Shown: positions 5,485 to 8,927 of the stretch, piece by piece
Layout of the letters: every line of letters starts with the position of its first letter
Position numbering within the stretch: the stretch's first letter is position 1
Origin: Acidobacteriota bacterium
Lineage (GTDB): Bacteria > Acidobacteriota > Terriglobia > Terriglobales > Acidobacteriaceae
Length of the DNA: 8,927 nt
Assembly: GCA_021793595.1 (NCBI GenBank)
Contig: JAJYSL010000179.1
Span: forward strand, 1 to 8,927
Direction: 5' to 3'
Position numbers and translations under genes: made by a program
The notes under the pieces: generated by a model
Databases searched by the model: none
Seen by the model: only the letters and a program-made list of their open reading frames with translations
Told to the model about the DNA's origin: nothing

Positions 5485-8249
5485 CCAACCTTCCCAAGGT
5501 GACGCGGCGGCAATTCCTCGAATCTGCCGCCGCCGTGCTTGCCGAACAGCAGTTGCGAGCAGCCACGGTGGATCCCGCTGTCACTTCCTTGAAGATCTCC
5601 AACTTGCGATGTGAATACGCGGAAATTCCTCTGGGAATCGACGTCCTCCAGCCCAGACTTAGCTGGCAGTTGGAATCTTCCGGGCAAGGCGTTGAGCAGA
5701 CCGCGTATCAGGTGCTCGTCTCCTCCAATCGCGACATGCTGCTGGCCGGCCACGGAGATTTGTGGGATTCAGGAAAGATTGCAAGCGGCGACTCCAGCCA
5801 CGTGGTCTATGCCGGGGCAGCGCTACCCTCGCGAGCACGCTGTTTCTGGAGTGTGCGCGTGTGGGACCAGAAGCATGTTCGGTCCGACTGGAGCGCTCCT
5901 GCAACCTGGGAAATGGCGCTGCTGGATCCCGCAGACTGGAAAGCGCGCTGGATCGGTGCAGCTCAGTTTCCCGATACCGGCGAATTCTACACGCCTCCCG
6001 CGCCCTGTTTTCGCAGAACATTTCAGCTTCCTGATGCTGCCTCTTCGGCACGTGTCTACATCAGCGGGCTGGGGTTCTACGAGCTGTATTGCAACGGCGT
6101 CAAAGTTGGGGATCAGGTTCTTTCGCCCAACCAGACGAACTACGATCGCCGAAAACTACGGCATCTTATTTATCCATTCGACGATAAGACGTCGCAGCGG
6201 GTCGCGTATTTGACCTACGATGTTACGTCCCATCTGCAACCAGGCAGGAATTCCCTGGGAGTCATCCTGGGCAATGGCTGGTACAACCAGCGTGACCGCG
6301 CTGCCGAGGGTTACATGTGGTATGGAGCACCGCGATGGATTGCACAACTCGAAATCCTTCTCGCCGATGGCAGCCGCCAGACGATTGTGAGCGATGAATC
6401 CTGGAAGGTCTCGAGCAACGGACCCATTCTGCATGATGGCATCTATACGGGCGAACGCTACGACGCCAGACTGGAATTGGAAGACTGGTCAACTGCGGGT
6501 TATGACGATGCAAGCTGGCTCAATGCCCAATCCATGCCGGCTCCGGCGGGCCGTCTGACGGCGCAGATTTCGCCTCCGGACCGTGTTCTCGAAACCATTG
6601 CGCCGATCTCGTCAAAAAAAGTTGGGCCGCAGACGACTCGCTTCGATTTTGGACAGAATCTTGCCGGATGGGTGCGACTCCAGGTGCAGGGAGACGCGGG
6701 TGCAAGCGTTCCCATGCGTTTTATTGAGGATGACGGGCCCAGCTATGGGCAGTCGGACTGCTACATTCTCAAGGGGAACAAGTCGGAAGTCTACGAGCCG
6801 CGCTTCACCTGGCACGGATTTCGTCAAGTCGACGTCCTTGCCTCGCCTGGATTTTTGTCGCGGATGAAGGTTGCGGCGCGGGTGGTCCACACCGACGTCC
6901 AACCTGTTGGCAGCTTCGCCTGCTCGAACAAGTTATTCAATCAAATTCATCGTAATGCTCTGTGGAGCCTGCAGAGCAACATGCATGGCGGTGTGCCCAG
7001 CGACTGTCCTCATCGCGAACGGCTGGGATACACGGCCGATGGCCATGTGGCTGCCGAAGCCGCCATCTTCAACTTCGATATGGCCCGGTTCTACACAAAA
7101 TGGATCGATGACATGAGCGATGCTCAGAATCGCGACACTGGTTTTGTGCCGCACACCACCCCGTTTGAAGGCGGGGGAGGCGGTCCGCCCTGGGGATCGG
7201 GCTACGTCGTCATGCCTTGGCTGATGTATCTCTACTACGGCGATCGCAGGATTTTGCAAAATCATTATGCCAGCATGACGCGCTGGGTGGAATATCTCAA
7301 AAGCAGAATCGACCAGGACGGGATCGTCTCCCGGGAAGAGCCTGGAAGCTGGGATCTGGGAGAGTGGGCGACTCCAACGCCGGTGGAAATTCCGCGAGGG
7401 TTAGTCAATACCTGCTACTACGCTTATGTGGCGCAATTAATGGCGAAGACAGCACAAGCGATAGGAAAATCGCAGGATGTTTCCTATTTCCGGGGTCTCG
7501 CTCAATCCGCCGGAACTGCCGTGCATCGGCAGTTCTTCGATCCGCAGAAGAACCAATACTGGACCGGCCAACAAGGCGCGAACATATTCCCTTTAGCGTT
7601 TGGTTTGGTTCCACCAGAGCGGACCAAACCGGTGTTCGATCGAATGGTTGAGATCATCATGACCGAGCATCGCGGTCACTTCGATACAGGAATCTTTGGC
7701 ACCCGATATGTTCTCGATCTTCTTACCTCCAACGGCCGGGGAGACGTGGCTTACACCATGATGAATCAGAACACCTATCCGGGCTTCGGCTGGCAGATCG
7801 CGCGCGGGGCCACCACGCTGTGGGAAAACTGGAACGGTAAGAGCTCCCACAATCATGCCATGTTCGCCAGTGTTTGCGGCTGGTTCTATCGATCGCTAGC
7901 GGGCATTGCTCCCGATTCGGACCAGCCTGGATTCCGACATGTGACCATCCAACCACATGTTTTGGGAGACCTGACGAATGTCGATGCGAGCTATCGTTCT
8001 TCCTATGGGGAAATCGGCAGCGCGTGGAACAAGGATTCCAATGGATGGCACCTGAACGTGAAAATTCCCGCCAATTGCACCGCGACTGTCCTGTTGCCCG
8101 GTGCCGATGTGTCGAAGATGTACGAAGCAGGAAAGTCTTTGGCGAAGAGTCGGAAGGTGCGAAACGTGCAATCCGCACAGGGTCGAGTCGCATGCACCGT
8201 GGGATCGGGCCACTACGCGTTTGAAATCAGGGAACCGTCCGCAATCTAG
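5481..8249 (+). CDS. Alpha-L-rhamnosidase, glycoside hydrolase family 78
   Basis: This inverting hydrolase releases terminal alpha-L-rhamnose from pectin (RG-I) side chains, flavonoid glycosides or bacterial polysaccharides. It has 922 residues, a typical GH78 size. Domains in order are an N-terminal Fn3-like sandwich (about 38-146), the rhamnosidase N domain (about 178-345), a beta-sandwich (about 360-475), the (alpha/alpha)6 catalytic barrel (about 480-810) and a C-terminal beta domain (about 815-900). The hallmark DCPHRERLGYTAD (508-520) places Asp508, Glu513 and Asp520 at the same spacing as Asp567, Glu572 and Asp579 of Bacillus RhaB. Glu782 in TLWENWNG fits the general base, and SHNHAMFASV follows. 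The N-terminus has a twin-arginine motif (TRRQFLE, 8-14) but only a short hydrophobic stretch, so export is uncertain. Its ATG overlaps the zwf stop (ATGA) and no strong ribosome binding site is seen, which implies coupling to zwf. Confidence 0.95.
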   Translation: MTNLPKVTRRQFLESAAAVLAEQQLRAATVDPAVTSLKISNLRCEYAEIPLGIDVLQPRLSWQLESSGQGVEQTAYQVLVSSNRDMLLAGHGDLWDSGKIASGDSSHVVYAGAALPSRARCFWSVRVWDQKHVRSDWSAPATWEMALLDPADWKARWIGAAQFPDTGEFYTPPAPCFRRTFQLPDAASSARVYISGLGFYELYCNGVKVGDQVLSPNQTNYDRRKLRHLIYPFDDKTSQRVAYLTYDVTSHLQPGRNSLGVILGNGWYNQRDRAAEGYMWYGAPRWIAQLEILLADGSRQTIVSDESWKVSSNGPILHDGIYTGERYDARLELEDWSTAGYDDASWLNAQSMPAPAGRLTAQISPPDRVLETIAPISSKKVGPQTTRFDFGQNLAGWVRLQVQGDAGASVPMRFIEDDGPSYGQSDCYILKGNKSEVYEPRFTWHGFRQVDVLASPGFLSRMKVAARVVHTDVQPVGSFACSNKLFNQIHRNALWSLQSNMHGGVPSDCPHRERLGYTADGHVAAEAAIFNFDMARFYTKWIDDMSDAQNRDTGFVPHTTPFEGGGGGPPWGSGYVVMPWLMYLYYGDRRILQNHYASMTRWVEYLKSRIDQDGIVSREEPGSWDLGEWATPTPVEIPRGLVNTCYYAYVAQLMAKTAQAIGKSQDVSYFRGLAQSAGTAVHRQFFDPQKNQYWTGQQGANIFPLAFGLVPPERTKPVFDRMVEIIMTEHRGHFDTGIFGTRYVLDLLTSNGRGDVAYTMMNQNTYPGFGWQIARGATTLWENWNGKSSHNHAMFASVCGWFYRSLAGIAPDSDQPGFRHVTIQPHVLGDLTNVDASYRSSYGEIGSAWNKDSNGWHLNVKIPANCTATVLLPGADVSKMYEAGKSLAKSRKVRNVQSAQGRVACTVGSGHYAFEIREPSAI
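8246..8249. other. Overlapping stop codons of convergent genes (CTAG)
   Basis: The palindrome CTAG holds the rhamnosidase TAG (8247-8249, plus) and the transporter TAG (8248-8246, minus). The two convergent coding regions therefore overlap at their ends. No intergenic terminator can exist, so each transcript must run into the other gene's antisense strand. Confidence 0.9.
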
Positions 8250-8927
8250 TCGATTCCGAAACGCTGTTGCATTTTTTCCAGCGAAATGCCGCTTGTCTCC
8301 GGGTAGTAGAACAGGACCAGAAAAAAGTCGATCACCATCATCACCGCGAAAAATAGAAACGGATACGCGCCGGAGGACACGGCCATCACGGGAAATACAA
8401 GAGAAATGGCGGCATTCGTTACCCAATGGGAGGAACTTCCCAGGCTTTGCCCCTTGGCCCGCACGCGATTGGGAAACACTTCGCTGATATAGACCCAGAC
8501 AACCGCGCCTTGCGAAATGGCAAAGCAGGCGATGTAGGCCATCAGCAGCCACACCAGCCAATGCAGATGCCGATGGGTCAGGAAGACATACGAAATGGCT
8601 GTCAGGCAAAGGATTAAGCCTACCGTTCCGATCAGCAGCAGCTTCTTGCGCCCAAAGCGGTCGATCACAGACATGGCAATCAATGTCGCGATCAGGTTCG
8701 TCGCTCCCACGGCGACAGCCTGCAGGTCTCCGGAAATCTTGCTCGCCCCCGCCATCGTAAAAATATCGTTCAGGTAATACAGAACCGCGTTAATTCCAGA
8801 CAACTGGCAGAACATGCCTACAGTGATGGCGATGAATACGGGGAAGCGATATTGCCGTGAGAACAAAGGGTCGGTGACCGACGACCGCTCCAGATGGATC
8901 GAGGCAACAATCTCGTCCAGTTCATGC
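8246..8927 (-). CDS. Sugar porter family MFS transporter (5' partial)
   Basis: This is an inner-membrane sugar permease of the major facilitator superfamily, sugar porter family (TC 2.A.1.1), usually a proton symporter or facilitator. About 226 C-terminal residues lie in the window, covering the end of the central cytoplasmic loop and TM7-TM12. The frame is open to the right edge (HELDEIV...), so the start is outside; the TTG at 8866 is an internal Leu. Family motifs are QLSGINAVLYYLNDIF in TM7 (substrate-binding QxSGIN), DRFGRKKLLLIG (loop 8-9), SEVFPNRVRAKGQSLGSSSHW (loop 10-11) and the C-terminal PETSGISLEKMQ. It converges on the GH78 gene, so uptake of rhamnose or another released sugar is plausible, but specificity cannot be read from sequence and it is not in the same operon. 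Confidence 0.93.
   Translation of the reverse strand, partial: HELDEIVASIHLERSSVTDPLFSRQYRFPVFIAITVGMFCQLSGINAVLYYLNDIFTMAGASKISGDLQAVAVGATNLIATLIAMSVIDRFGRKKLLLIGTVGLILCLTAISYVFLTHRHLHWLVWLLMAYIACFAISQGAVVWVYISEVFPNRVRAKGQSLGSSSHWVTNAAISLVFPVMAVSSGAYPFLFFAVMMVIDFFLVLFYYPETSGISLEKMQQRFGID

Noticed and set aside
7160..7200. Gly-rich run in the rhamnosidase (EGGGGGPPWGSG)
   Set aside because: It is in frame and sits in a loop of the catalytic barrel; it looks like ordinary loop variation, not a repeat expansion or frameshift.

Overview
This window looks like a chromosomal segment of an Acidobacteriota (Terriglobia-type) soil bacterium. That is inferred from three things: moderately high GC content, an XRE regulator of a form common in that phylum, and the particular subfamilies of 6-phosphogluconate dehydrogenase, glucose-6-phosphate dehydrogenase and sugar-porter transporter. 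No 16S rRNA or other phylogenetic marker is present, so the assignment is provisional.

Layout. Bases 1-592 hold the C-terminal part of a rhomboid intramembrane serine protease, whose start lies off the left edge. A short convergent gap (593-735) with an inverted repeat separates it from a small XRE-family transcription regulator on the minus strand (736-1092). A gap of about 370 bases (1093-1461) divides this regulator from a divergent gene series. It contains a candidate promoter for the regulator with a near-palindrome filling the -35/-10 spacer, a second inverted repeat, and a third just ahead of the next gene.

A tightly packed plus-strand series follows: a TolC-like outer-membrane channel (1462-2976), a short-form 6-phosphogluconate dehydrogenase (3032-4063), glucose-6-phosphate dehydrogenase (4063-5484) and a GH78 alpha-L-rhamnosidase (5481-8249). 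The last three overlap by 1 and 4 bases, so they are very probably one translationally coupled operon. The last gene, on the minus strand, is the C-terminal half of a sugar-porter MFS transporter (8246-8927), whose start lies off the right edge. Its stop codon overlaps the rhamnosidase stop codon in a CTAG.

How the genes may work together (inference). The rhamnosidase would trim rhamnose from plant or microbial glycans or glycosides, the MFS porter could import sugars, and the two dehydrogenases provide two of the three oxidative pentose-phosphate steps. Both dehydrogenases show cofactor-site residues that hint at NAD+ rather than NADP+ use. No 6-phosphogluconolactonase is in the window, and the TolC gene has no pump partner here. 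I found no mobile element, CRISPR array, tRNA, rRNA or clearly novel multi-gene system. The unusual points are the gene combination and the inverted repeats around the regulator.
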